The translations under genes and the position numbers were made by a program. Shown in pieces: positions 1-6,178 of a stretch of 21,253 bases of DNA (position 1 is the first letter of the stretch; each line of letters starts with the position of its first letter). The notes beneath the pieces were generated by a model. That model saw only the letters and a program-made list of their open reading frames with translations. It made no database searches and had not been told where the DNA came from. Location of the stretch: IMG/VR virus record IMGVR_UViG_3300046318_000500, positions 1 through 21,253 of that record; one strand, written 5' to 3'. The stretch is from a virus.

Positions 1-196
1 CTTAGATTCTATAGAAATTTTCTCATTTAAGGGTTCTGATTTTATAGTTACACTCAATGGTGATTGCTTTTTAGAAAATGTAGAAAATATTTATAAGTTT
101 TATGTTGACGAAGAAAAATACGAACTCTGTAATAGAGTAAAACGTGTTAATTTGAAATTACTAAAAAAGTATGAAAAACAAAAACCGTCGGAATAA
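1..196 (+). CDS. Conserved small phage protein, C-terminal part (5' end outside window)
   Basis: An open frame enters from the left edge (first complete codon at 2) and ends with TAA at 194-196, giving 64 visible residues. The visible part is rich in Lys, Glu and aromatic residues, with the core FKGSDFIVTLNGDCFLENV followed by a Tyr/Lys-rich helix ending KYEKQKPSE. I recognise the general look of short uncharacterised proteins of T4-like phages but cannot name a function. The last 26 bases overlap the start of the PhoH-like gene in another frame, so the two are probably translated from one mRNA. There is no membrane segment or catalytic motif in the visible part. Confidence 0.7.
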   Translation, partial: LDSIEIFSFKGSDFIVTLNGDCFLENVENIYKFYVDEEKYELCNRVKRVNLKLLKKYEKQKPSE

Positions 197-908
197 ACCA
201 GACACAAGCCCAGTGGTTCCACAAAAATCTAAAATACGGAACGGTCTTACAATTTTAGAAAAACAACCTCTTACAGAAAAACAGAAGGAATTTTTGTCTC
301 TCGCTTTGAATAGAGATGTGAAAATGATTTTTGTATCTGGTCCAGCAGGAACAGCAAAAACATATCTATCCGTGTTGGCTTCGTTGAAACTGATGAACGA
401 AAAAAGAGTCAGCGATTTGATGTATATAAGAAGCGCTGTCGAAAGTAGCGATAGTAAGCTCGGATTCCTTCCGGGCGAATGTAACGAAAAGATGGCTCCG
501 TATTTACAACCATTAATAGATAAGTTAGATGAACTCCTCCCCGCATCTGAGGTTCGTTCTCTCCAACTGGAAGGTAGAGTTGAATCTGTCCCCGTTGGGT
601 TCCTTCGGGGATTGAGTTGGAATGCCAAAGCAGTGATAGCCGACGAGGCACAAAACATGACATCAAAAGAACTCCTCACTCTCATTACAAGGGTTGGTGA
701 ATTTAGTAAAATTTTTGTCCTCGGAGACACCGATCAGACCGATATTGGCGTTAAAAGTGGTTTCCAAAAGATGTTCAATACATTCGCCGATGTGGAGAGT
801 AAAGAGAACGGAATTTATACGTTCACTTTCAATGAAGACGACATCGTGAGGTCTAAGTTGGTCAAGTTTATCATCAAAAAGATCAAAAAAGAATCCAAAA
901 AGGACTGA
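171..908 (+). CDS. phoH: PhoH-like P-loop ATPase
   Basis: This 245-residue protein has the full PhoH signature. A basic N-terminal tail (1-25) is followed by a Gln/Lys-rich entry helix, the Walker A loop GPAGTAKT (57-64), a conserved YIRSAVESSDSKLGFLPG segment (85-102), the Walker B stretch AVIADEAQN (154-162) and the sensor-like LGDTDQTDIG (184-193). PhoH proteins are cytoplasmic ATPases related to the N-terminal domain of superfamily 1 helicases; some have RNA helicase or nuclease-linked activity. They are very common in marine and T4-like phages, where their role is unproven, and the phosphate-stress link comes from the E. coli name only. ATG 171 lies inside the end of the upstream gene (26-base overlap) with no clear Shine-Dalgarno site. 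The gene ends just before a promoter-like hairpin at 916-934. Confidence 0.93.
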   Translation: MKNKNRRNKPDTSPVVPQKSKIRNGLTILEKQPLTEKQKEFLSLALNRDVKMIFVSGPAGTAKTYLSVLASLKLMNEKRVSDLMYIRSAVESSDSKLGFLPGECNEKMAPYLQPLIDKLDELLPASEVRSLQLEGRVESVPVGFLRGLSWNAKAVIADEAQNMTSKELLTLITRVGEFSKIFVLGDTDQTDIGVKSGFQKMFNTFADVESKENGIYTFTFNEDDIVRSKLVKFIIKKIKKESKKD

Positions 909-914
909 GATTTC

Positions 915-922
915 ATACTTAT
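915..922 (+). promoter_or_regulatory. Putative late promoter motif ATACTTAT upstream of fibre gene 1
   Basis: ATACTTAT ends 12 bases before ATG 935, in the gap after phoH. It is one of ten copies of the ATANTTAT family in this window. Here the motif is also the left arm of a perfect inverted repeat, TACTTAT (916-922) and ATAAGTA (928-934), with a 5-base spacer. The right arm touches the start codon. The late-promoter role is inferred from repetition and from the gp55-like sigma gene in the window. Confidence 0.6.
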
Positions 923-934
923 CAGTAATAAGTA
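916..934. repeat. Inverted repeat (7-bp arms, 5-base loop) directly before ATG 935
   Basis: Arms TACTTAT (916-922) and ATAAGTA (928-934) are perfectly complementary around CAGTA. The repeat starts eight bases after the phoH stop codon and ends at the base before the fibre start codon. It has no G/C-rich stem or T-tract, so it is a poor terminator. It could be a protein-binding site or a consequence of the promoter motif. Confidence 0.5.
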
Positions 935-2209
935 ATGTCAAATCGCCAGCTTCACAATTTAACGTCGATAAGCAATTCCATAGACTCTGCGGATTTATTC
1001 GTAGTGGTGGATAAAAGTGAGCTTACAACTAATACCATTTCTCTTGGAGTGTTGTCTGATGTACTTGATGATATTGTATTCTTATCTTCGAGTTATTCAT
1101 TAACGAGTTCGCTCACGGCAGGAACAACTTTATCGTGCAGTTTATCGGAATATGTTTCAGCGTCATCATTCGCGTCGGCGGCAAGCGGATCTGGAGTCAT
1201 CGCAACTTCCAGCAGTTATTCTGTGTCGTCGAGTTATTGTTACACCCATACAGACACATTTGAGGTCACGTCGAGCAGTGATACGTTGAATATATTAACG
1301 TCTCCTCGTGGAGACGGTGTAATATACATAAAACCACGGGCACCGTTCGGTAACATATACGTTATTAAACCAACAAGCTTCTCGGAAATATTAGGGTCTA
1401 AAACGATAAACGCGTTATCTGGGTCAATAACTTATAGTGGGCTGCCTTCAAATTTATATGAATTTGAAGTATCTAAATTGGATTCCGTTGATAGGCCTCT
1501 AAAATTCGGTGTAAAAGTAGATTATAAGGTTCCGGCAACATCTGGTTTTAGAGAATTTGTATATTTTTCCCCAGGAGGAGCACAGTATGCAGTCGGCGAT
1601 AGAGTTTTTTCTATATCATCAAGTTTTGCTTCAACATCATCGGTTTTTTCAAAAAATTCTTTAAATTCCATATCCACTTCAGTTTCAACTTTTACAGACA
1701 ATTGTACAGGATCAGGAGTATTCTCTATTTCCGCATCTTTATCTGCTCGGGTGACTCTATCGGAAAGATGTAGACTTTCACACACATCTTCAAATGGTCC
1801 CCTTCCTGGGATGATACTCATATACGCGGGGGTATTTTTAAGCGGATCTAAGAATTGGTATAATTGTGATGGAAGAACTTATACTTCTTCTTTAGAACCA
1901 GGGTTGGCCGCCGCGCTTGGTCAAAAGTTCGCAACTGGTTCCCCCTGGCCGTCAGGCCCAGTGGTTATAAATCGTCTACCGAAAATCTCGACAAATCTTC
2001 CGACATCTTCCGGTGGAACGGGTCCATATAACTCTTCGATAAATACCACGAACACTGAAAGGACTTCATCCGGCCCAATGAATTCTCATATAAGTCAATC
2101 CTATGGAGTAACGTCGTATATAACAGGATCATATTCTGACGGCACTATCGTTTATGGGATTAATATGGGTCCGTCTGGGAGTGCATTTTATTACAACATC
2201 AAACGGTGA
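935..2209 (+). CDS. Tail fibre protein with Ser-rich shaft and tail-collar domain (paralogue 1)
   Basis: 424 residues, probably a receptor-binding or tail-tip fibre. The N-terminus (1-60, with DSADLFVVVDKSEL) matches the attachment-like N-terminus of the next gene (SNEDLFLVQDVS). Two Ser/Tyr-rich blocks with ASGSGVIATSSSYSVSSSY-type modules (about 51-102 and 225-275) flank a mixed segment (110-225) that I do not recognise. Residues 290-356 look like a phage tail-collar domain: GMILIYAG, then NWYNCDGR, GQKFATG and INRLPKIST. The C-terminus (357-424) is Gly/Ser/Thr-rich, as in fibre tips. Fibres of this kind are trimeric and bind host-surface receptors; this is known for the class and not shown here. 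Start ATG 935 follows the ATACTTAT motif by 12 bases. Confidence 0.8.
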   Translation: MSNRQLHNLTSISNSIDSADLFVVVDKSELTTNTISLGVLSDVLDDIVFLSSSYSLTSSLTAGTTLSCSLSEYVSASSFASAASGSGVIATSSSYSVSSSYCYTHTDTFEVTSSSDTLNILTSPRGDGVIYIKPRAPFGNIYVIKPTSFSEILGSKTINALSGSITYSGLPSNLYEFEVSKLDSVDRPLKFGVKVDYKVPATSGFREFVYFSPGGAQYAVGDRVFSISSSFASTSSVFSKNSLNSISTSVSTFTDNCTGSGVFSISASLSARVTLSERCRLSHTSSNGPLPGMILIYAGVFLSGSKNWYNCDGRTYTSSLEPGLAAALGQKFATGSPWPSGPVVINRLPKISTNLPTSSGGTGPYNSSINTTNTERTSSGPMNSHISQSYGVTSYITGSYSDGTIVYGINMGPSGSAFYYNIKR

Positions 2210-2217
2210 TTAACCTC

Positions 2218-2225
2218 ATACTTAT
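2218..2225 (+). promoter_or_regulatory. Putative late promoter motif ATACTTAT upstream of fibre gene 2
   Basis: An exact ATACTTAT copy sits in the 26-base gap between the two fibre genes, 10 bases before ATG 2236. It gives the second fibre its own predicted promoter. Evidence is recurrence at ten gene starts. Confidence 0.6.
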
Positions 2226-2235
2226 TTAAAGATAC

Positions 2236-3750
2236 ATGGCAAACAAGAGAATTTCAGAACTTAACAGTCTTGACGGACAAATTTCAAACGAAGATTTGTT
2301 TTTGGTTCAAGACGTCTCGCCGATTTCTGAGTCAAAGAGTGTCTCGTGGGGATATCTCATGGGCGTCATAGCTGCCTCCGCTTCAGTGGAATCTGCTAGT
2401 TATTCTATAACATCTTCGTTTTCACATAAAATAATAAGTGCCAGTTGGGCATCTTCAAGTATAACTTCAAGTTTTTCTTATGCTGCCAGTGGAAGTCAAG
2501 TATTTGCTGCATCAAGCGATTGGTCTTTTAGTTCTTCATACGCACTGACAGCCAGTTATGCGTCTGGATCTGGGATATTTGCTGTATCGAGTTCGTATTC
2601 GATTTCAAGCAGTTATTCTCTTAATAGTTCGTCCTCGTTAAGTTCATCATACGCCATATCAGCATCATCTGCGTCCGGTAGCGGAGTGTTTGCTATTAGC
2701 AGTTCTTATGCTTTAAGCTCCAGTTTCGCATCCACCGCATCCATATCAGAATATTCGTCAAACGGAATCGAAACGGGATACATGATATTGTATGCGGGCG
2801 AAGATACTGATCAATTAGAAGCCACATCGGAATACTTAGTCTGTGATGGTAGGGATGTATTGGTGTCTGAATATGGTGATTTGTATAATTCATTAGGAAG
2901 AAAATTTGGCTATTATCCTCCGCTCACCATTACTGCCACACGAACTGCTTTCAATGAATTAATGTCTGTTTACGTTGATGCCGAAACTTACCATATAGCA
3001 ATAGAGGGTGCAGATTGGTTCTCCGACGGAAGAGATGTGATATATTATCATGGGAACGGTAGAATAAGATTTTTGCCACAGTCGGGCACAGCTTATGGCG
3101 TTTATACAATAACGGGATTATTTAACGGCGTCACAACTTCTTCCGTTAAAGTGGTATCCAGCGCATCGCCAACAGCGTCGTTTGAGAATTTATCGCGAGG
3201 AGATTATAGATTTATTATATTTGAATCAAATACAAATTCCAACTTCACATTTGATGTGACAGTCGGACTTTCCGTGTCACCTGTGACACTTTCTACTTCG
3301 TTTGGAAATTACACTTCTATACAATTTGCGCCCAGTTCTAATGTAGCATATAATTCCAAATTTAAAGTGGTGGACAATGTGACACACCAAACGTCTATCG
3401 GATATCTAAAACAATCGTCTCCTGCATCTATCACACACCAAACGTCTGTAAATCTTGTTTTTGCCGATGAGGCTCCATTCACATGCAGCGTGATAAGATA
3501 TAGTGGTTCTTATAATGATATGCCGTCAGCATCTCTACATGAATCTACCGTTCAGTTAGAATTCGCTGGGTATAACACCTCGGGTTTGAATCTGACGCAG
3601 ACATTTTCGGCTTCATTTTTTATACCAAACATGGGGGAAATAGCAGGAAGAACTCCGGTCGAAAATATTCCTAGAAACCTTAACCCCACGAATGCAGATA
3701 TTTCTTCGTCTGGATACGATTATACGTTTAGATATTTAATCAAAACGTAA
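2236..3750 (+). CDS. Tail fibre protein with Ser-rich repeats and an interrupted tail-collar domain (paralogue 2)
   Basis: 504 residues, paralogous to the gene before it. Residues 1-60 are the shared attachment-like N-terminus (KRISELNSL, then SNEDLFLVQDVS). Residues 84-169 hold three copies of a roughly 24-residue module, ASGSxVFAxSSSYxxSSSY (starting at 84, 109 and 146), a likely trimeric shaft. The collar domain starts at 180 (GYMILYAG, then YLVCDGRD and LGRKFGY to about 226). Its usual continuation, FFIPNMGEIAGRTP, appears only at 461-474. The 229-457 stretch between them is beta-rich (EGADWFSDGRDVIYYHGNGRIRFLP and following) and looks like an inserted, possibly ligand-binding domain. It contains two in-frame THQTS repeats. 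A receptor-binding function is inferred from family and architecture. ATG 2236 follows ATACTTAT by 10 bases. Confidence 0.8.
   Translation: MANKRISELNSLDGQISNEDLFLVQDVSPISESKSVSWGYLMGVIAASASVESASYSITSSFSHKIISASWASSSITSSFSYAASGSQVFAASSDWSFSSSYALTASYASGSGIFAVSSSYSISSSYSLNSSSSLSSSYAISASSASGSGVFAISSSYALSSSFASTASISEYSSNGIETGYMILYAGEDTDQLEATSEYLVCDGRDVLVSEYGDLYNSLGRKFGYYPPLTITATRTAFNELMSVYVDAETYHIAIEGADWFSDGRDVIYYHGNGRIRFLPQSGTAYGVYTITGLFNGVTTSSVKVVSSASPTASFENLSRGDYRFIIFESNTNSNFTFDVTVGLSVSPVTLSTSFGNYTSIQFAPSSNVAYNSKFKVVDNVTHQTSIGYLKQSSPASITHQTSVNLVFADEAPFTCSVIRYSGSYNDMPSASLHESTVQLEFAGYNTSGLNLTQTFSASFFIPNMGEIAGRTPVENIPRNLNPTNADISSSGYDYTFRYLIKT
3382..3447 (+). repeat. Pair of 15-bp direct repeats inside fibre gene 2
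   Basis: ACACACCAAACGTCT occurs at 3382-3396 and again at 3433-3447, 51 bases apart, so the copies are in frame and both encode THQTS. They lie inside the domain inserted in the collar region. They may mark a short duplication; the sequence between them has otherwise diverged. Confidence 0.6.
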
Positions 3751-3788
3751 ACGTTCACAAATAAACGTTGAGTATTCCGGTGTGTTCA

Positions 3789-3796
3789 GTACTTAT
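3789..3796 (+). promoter_or_regulatory. Putative late promoter motif GTACTTAT
   Basis: GTACTTAT differs from the consensus at one base and ends 12 bases before ATG 3809. It overlaps codons of a possible GTG start at 3782, which argues for the ATG as the true start. Just upstream, AACGTT occurs at 3750-3755 and 3764-3769 and could form a weak 6-bp hairpin. Confidence 0.5.
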
Positions 3797-3808
3797 AGGG
3801 ACAACACT

Positions 3809-3976
3809 ATGAAAGACTATGTTCAAGTAAAAGAGACTGCTGAAGAAGGTATTAAAAGAAACCTTGAAGAAATCCTTTCTCTATCATTTCCTCACGCAGA
3901 ATACGACCTCACAATGGCAAAGATAAATGCCAAAGCAGATGAATGTATTAAACTCGTGGATTCCATTCGTAAATAA
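3809..3976 (+). CDS. Small hypothetical protein (55 aa)
   Basis: The protein MKDYVQVKETAEEGIKRNLEE... is mostly helical, charged, and has no membrane segment or known motif. The frame can be extended to a GTG at 3782, but that would put the ATACTTAT-type motif (3789-3796) inside the gene. ATG 3809 sits 12 bases after the motif, the same spacing as at 935, and an AGGGA lies at 3797-3801. I therefore chose 3809. It sits between the fibre genes and the HD-domain gene; the function is unknown. Confidence 0.65.
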   Translation: MKDYVQVKETAEEGIKRNLEEILSLSFPHAEYDLTMAKINAKADECIKLVDSIRK

Positions 3977-4013
3977 ACTTGTGTAACAGAAAATGTCGGT
4001 GTATATTTCTTAG

Positions 4014-4679
4014 ATGAAAGAATACACTGAATCAGATCTCCAAAAGCTCTACGATAAGTTCATGGCGTTGGTCGAAAAGACCTTCACTGGAGAACGTTTG
4101 GATAAACTCCGAAAACTCTACTCTGAGGAAGCCTATGGTGTAAGGTTAGTTATGGCTCCTGCTTCAGCTAAAGCACATTTTCATAATGCTTATGTAGGTG
4201 GTTATATCGATCACATTATGAATGTCTATAAGGCAGCGGTAGGAACAAAGAAGTTGTGGGAAGCAATGGGAGCAACCATAGATTTCACAGACGAGGAGAT
4301 GATTTTTTCAGCATTACATCACGATTTGGGTAAATTGGGAGACTTGGAACAGGGGGAATACTACCTCCCACAGACGAGCGACTGGCACCAAAAAAACAGA
4401 GGAGAGTTGTATAAATTCAACGCCAATTTACAGTATATGGACGTCACAGACAGAGCGTTGTATATTCTCCAACAGCATCAAATCGTATGTAGTTGGAAAG
4501 AAACTCTCGCTATAAAATTGTCAGACGGCCTTTACCATGACGCCTGTTCGTCGTATTTAAAGAGTTATAACCCTGACAATGAGTTGAAAACAAATTTGCC
4601 AAGGGTTGTCCATGCTGCCGATTATCTCGCTTGCAGGTCGGAATATGATGGATGGAAAAGAGAACAGAAATCCTTTTGA
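4014..4679 (+). CDS. HD-domain phosphohydrolase
   Basis: 221 residues with the residues expected of a metal-dependent HD hydrolase. These are FHNAYVGGYIDH (56-67, candidate metal ligand His67), ALHHDLGKLG (100-109, the His103-Asp104 doublet), His155 in QQHQ, and a late Asp in HAADYLACR (200-208, Asp203). The HNAYVGGYIDH pattern resembles the HD part of YhaM-type 3'-5' exonucleases and other nucleotide or nucleic-acid phosphohydrolases. HD proteins hydrolyse phosphoester bonds in nucleotides, cyclic nucleotides or RNA; the substrate here cannot be read from sequence. No OB-fold or other partner domain is attached. A cytoplasmic role in nucleotide or RNA turnover during infection is inference. 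The start is ATG 4014, with only an imperfect motif (ATATTTCT, 3 bases away) in front. Confidence 0.82.
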   Translation: MKEYTESDLQKLYDKFMALVEKTFTGERLDKLRKLYSEEAYGVRLVMAPASAKAHFHNAYVGGYIDHIMNVYKAAVGTKKLWEAMGATIDFTDEEMIFSALHHDLGKLGDLEQGEYYLPQTSDWHQKNRGELYKFNANLQYMDVTDRALYILQQHQIVCSWKETLAIKLSDGLYHDACSSYLKSYNPDNELKTNLPRVVHAADYLACRSEYDGWKREQKSF

Positions 4680-4706
4680 ATGAGGGTTTTTTCGGTTGCT
4701 GTGTCA

Positions 4707-4714
4707 ATAGTTAT
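4707..4714 (+). promoter_or_regulatory. Putative late promoter motif ATAGTTAT
   Basis: ATAGTTAT matches the ATANTTAT consensus and ends 11 bases before ATG 4726. It lies inside an inverted repeat, TCAATA (4704-4709) and TATTGA (4714-4719), so this site and the one at 915 both coincide with short palindromes. Confidence 0.45.
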
Positions 4715-4725
4715 ATTGATACAGT

Positions 4726-5544
4726 ATGAAACATTTCACATTTAAACGATTAGTTGCTTTCACGTCATTTTTTATCGCAGCTTGTGCTGCGTATTTTTCC
4801 ATCGTCGGCATAGCTATGTTGTTTTCTGGGTCTAAGGCAGCAGCTATGGTAATGGCAGCTTCTTTAGAACTAGGAAAACTCGTCGCGACGAGCTTCTTAT
4901 TCAAATACTGGAAATCCACAAAAACATATCTTAAAACATATCTCACTCTGAGCGTGTTTGTGTTGATGTTTATAACATCTTTAGGTATTTTTGGATATCT
5001 GACGTCTTCTTATCAGAGGTCATCTCTTGATAATAAACTTTCCCTCGAAAAGATTTCAATTTTAGAGTTGAAGAAGTCGGATATAAATAAAAAAATTGAC
5101 ACGTCTAAATCAAGAATTGTATCTATAAGCGACCTTCGTGTTTCACAGGAATCCCGATTGAGTCAGACCATGACAAATTCTTTGGTCACAAGGAATCCGA
5201 TTCAATTACAAGAACTCCAGGCCCAGACGGTAGAGTTAATATCAAAAAGTGAATCCAATATAGAATCTGAAAATAAGAAGGTTGAGACTGCATATCAGGA
5301 GATAGATTCTGTAAATAAATCTATAGCGGATATCAAAATATCTGAGATGGGTAAGAACGATATAATTACATTTAAGTTCGTGGCCGACGAATCTGGTTTC
5401 ACAATGGATAAAATTGTTAAGTGGTTCATAGTATTGATAATAACGGTGTTCGACCCATTAGCTATATGTTTGTTATTGGCATATAATACTGCTGACGATG
5501 AAGAGGAATCTGTTCTTGAAAAAAAAAGACAATCGGTGAACTGA
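4726..5544 (+). CDS. Phage membrane protein with coiled-coil domain, possible frameshifted C-terminus
   Basis: 272 residues. Three hydrophobic helices lie near the N-terminus (about 10-33, 36-58 and 71-93), then a long polar helical region rich in Lys, Glu, Ser and Gln (95-215, likely coiled coil), then a fourth helix (about 231-252, KWFIVLIITVFDPLAICLLL) and an acidic tail. With an even number of helices, both ends would lie on one side and the coiled coil between helices 3 and 4 on that same side. Proteins of this shape occur in T4-like marine phages without known function; a role at the host inner membrane is all that can be inferred. Nine A residues at 5519-5527 near the end could allow a -1 shift into a 43-codon open frame ending at 5657. 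ATG 4726 follows ATAGTTAT by 11 bases. Confidence 0.78.
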   Translation: MKHFTFKRLVAFTSFFIAACAAYFSIVGIAMLFSGSKAAAMVMAASLELGKLVATSFLFKYWKSTKTYLKTYLTLSVFVLMFITSLGIFGYLTSSYQRSSLDNKLSLEKISILELKKSDINKKIDTSKSRIVSISDLRVSQESRLSQTMTNSLVTRNPIQLQELQAQTVELISKSESNIESENKKVETAYQEIDSVNKSIADIKISEMGKNDIITFKFVADESGFTMDKIVKWFIVLIITVFDPLAICLLLAYNTADDEEESVLEKKRQSVN

Positions 5545-5657
5545 TTTGTCCGGTAGAAAATACTTCAAAAAAGAATTTGACAATTAGTGATACGAATAGT
5601 AAAGTTATCACGAAACGAAGACGTCACGATTATTTTGCTAGACTATTTAGGAATTAA
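5518..5657 (+). other. Possible -1 frameshift site and C-terminal extension of the membrane protein
   Basis: In the 0 frame the gene reads GAA AAA AAA AGA and stops at 5542-5544. The heptamer A AAA AAA (5520-5526) would allow a -1 slip, after which the frame stays open from 5526 to TAA 5655-5657 and encodes a basic tail (KTIGELICPVENTSK..., ending HDYFARLFRN). This covers most of the otherwise gene-free 5545-5696 gap in a genome with almost no other gaps. The alternatives are a one-base homopolymer sequencing error or chance. No pseudoknot was established. Confidence 0.4.
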
Positions 5658-5696
5658 ACCACTCTTTTCAAATTTTCTTGATATGTAAATCATATT

Positions 5697-5828
5697 ATGA
5701 ATGAAACAGAAATAGAAGAGGTTTTAAGATTACTTAAAAAAGGTATTAAGAATTCCAACTGGGATATGATAATTGAAGCAGAAGAGTTCTTAGAAGAATT
5801 TTCTGCCGAAGTCGACGAAGATGTATGA
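5697..5828 (+). CDS. Small acidic hypothetical protein (43 aa)
   Basis: ATG 5697 opens a 43-codon frame (MNETEIEEVLRLLKKGIKNS...) that ends at TGA 5826-5828. The product is strongly helical and acidic at its C-terminus (EEFLEEFSAEVDEDV). Its stop overlaps the start of the next gene as ATGTATGA (ATG 5825 inside GTATGA), typical of translational coupling, which supports it being real despite its length. No ATANTTAT motif or clear Shine-Dalgarno site precedes it. The function is unknown. Confidence 0.6.
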   Translation: MNETEIEEVLRLLKKGIKNSNWDMIIEAEEFLEEFSAEVDEDV

Positions 5829-6178
5829 CAATAATTGTATTATCATTGGTTTTGGTTGTATCCGTGGGTATTAACATTTTTCTTGTAAAAGCAACGCACG
5901 TTGCTTCGGATAAGATAGATGAATATGAATCGTGGATATTAGGTTATCAGAAGACGGTGAAAGAAACCTACTCAATGCTTAAAACAATTGATGAGAGGGA
6001 AATCTTCGAGCGAGATGATGAAGTCGGATTCGTATTCTCAAATATCGTATCCATCGTGAACGATCTAAAAGAAAAAACTTATGTCGAAACTACAGAAGAA
6101 ATCAAAAAAGACCAAGACCGTCGCGAAGAAGCCCTTAAAAAAAGAGAGCTCGCCACAAGTGGCAGGCTCCCAGTCTAA
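5825..6178 (+). CDS. Small membrane-anchored phage protein
   Basis: 117 residues, with one hydrophobic N-terminal helix (2-22) and then a helical cytosolic or periplasmic domain. Residues 55-85 (IDEREIFERDDEVGFVFSNIVSIVNDLKEKT) resemble a conserved patch I associate with uncharacterised small proteins of T4-like marine phages. The C-terminus is highly charged. Start and stop overlap neighbours: ATG overlaps the previous stop by 4 bases, and the last 98 bases overlap the long form of the sigma-factor gene in another frame. A strong G/C-rich hairpin (6146-6169) lies near its 3' end. No enzymatic motif is visible. Confidence 0.72.
   Translation: MTIIVLSLVLVVSVGINIFLVKATHVASDKIDEYESWILGYQKTVKETYSMLKTIDEREIFERDDEVGFVFSNIVSIVNDLKEKTYVETTEEIKKDQDRREEALKKRELATSGRLPV

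Noticed and set aside
161-730. Long open frame on the minus strand opposite phoH
   Set aside because: It is a shadow of the clearly functional PhoH frame, with no recognisable domain and no start signals.
2484-2745. Repetitive Ser-rich DNA as a CRISPR array or satellite
   Set aside because: The repetition is at protein level in a continuous reading frame; there are no identical DNA repeats with unique spacers.
4003-4010. ATATTTCT before ATG 4014 as another promoter motif
   Set aside because: Mismatch in the constant TTAT part and only 3 bases from the start codon.
4680-4748. Tiny frame of about 21 codons between the HD gene and the membrane gene
   Set aside because: Overlaps the promoter motif and the next gene's start; too short and unsupported.
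4726-5544. Holin or spanin assignment for the four-helix protein
   Set aside because: Long coiled-coil domain and four helices do not fit usual holins or spanins; no lysis genes are adjacent.
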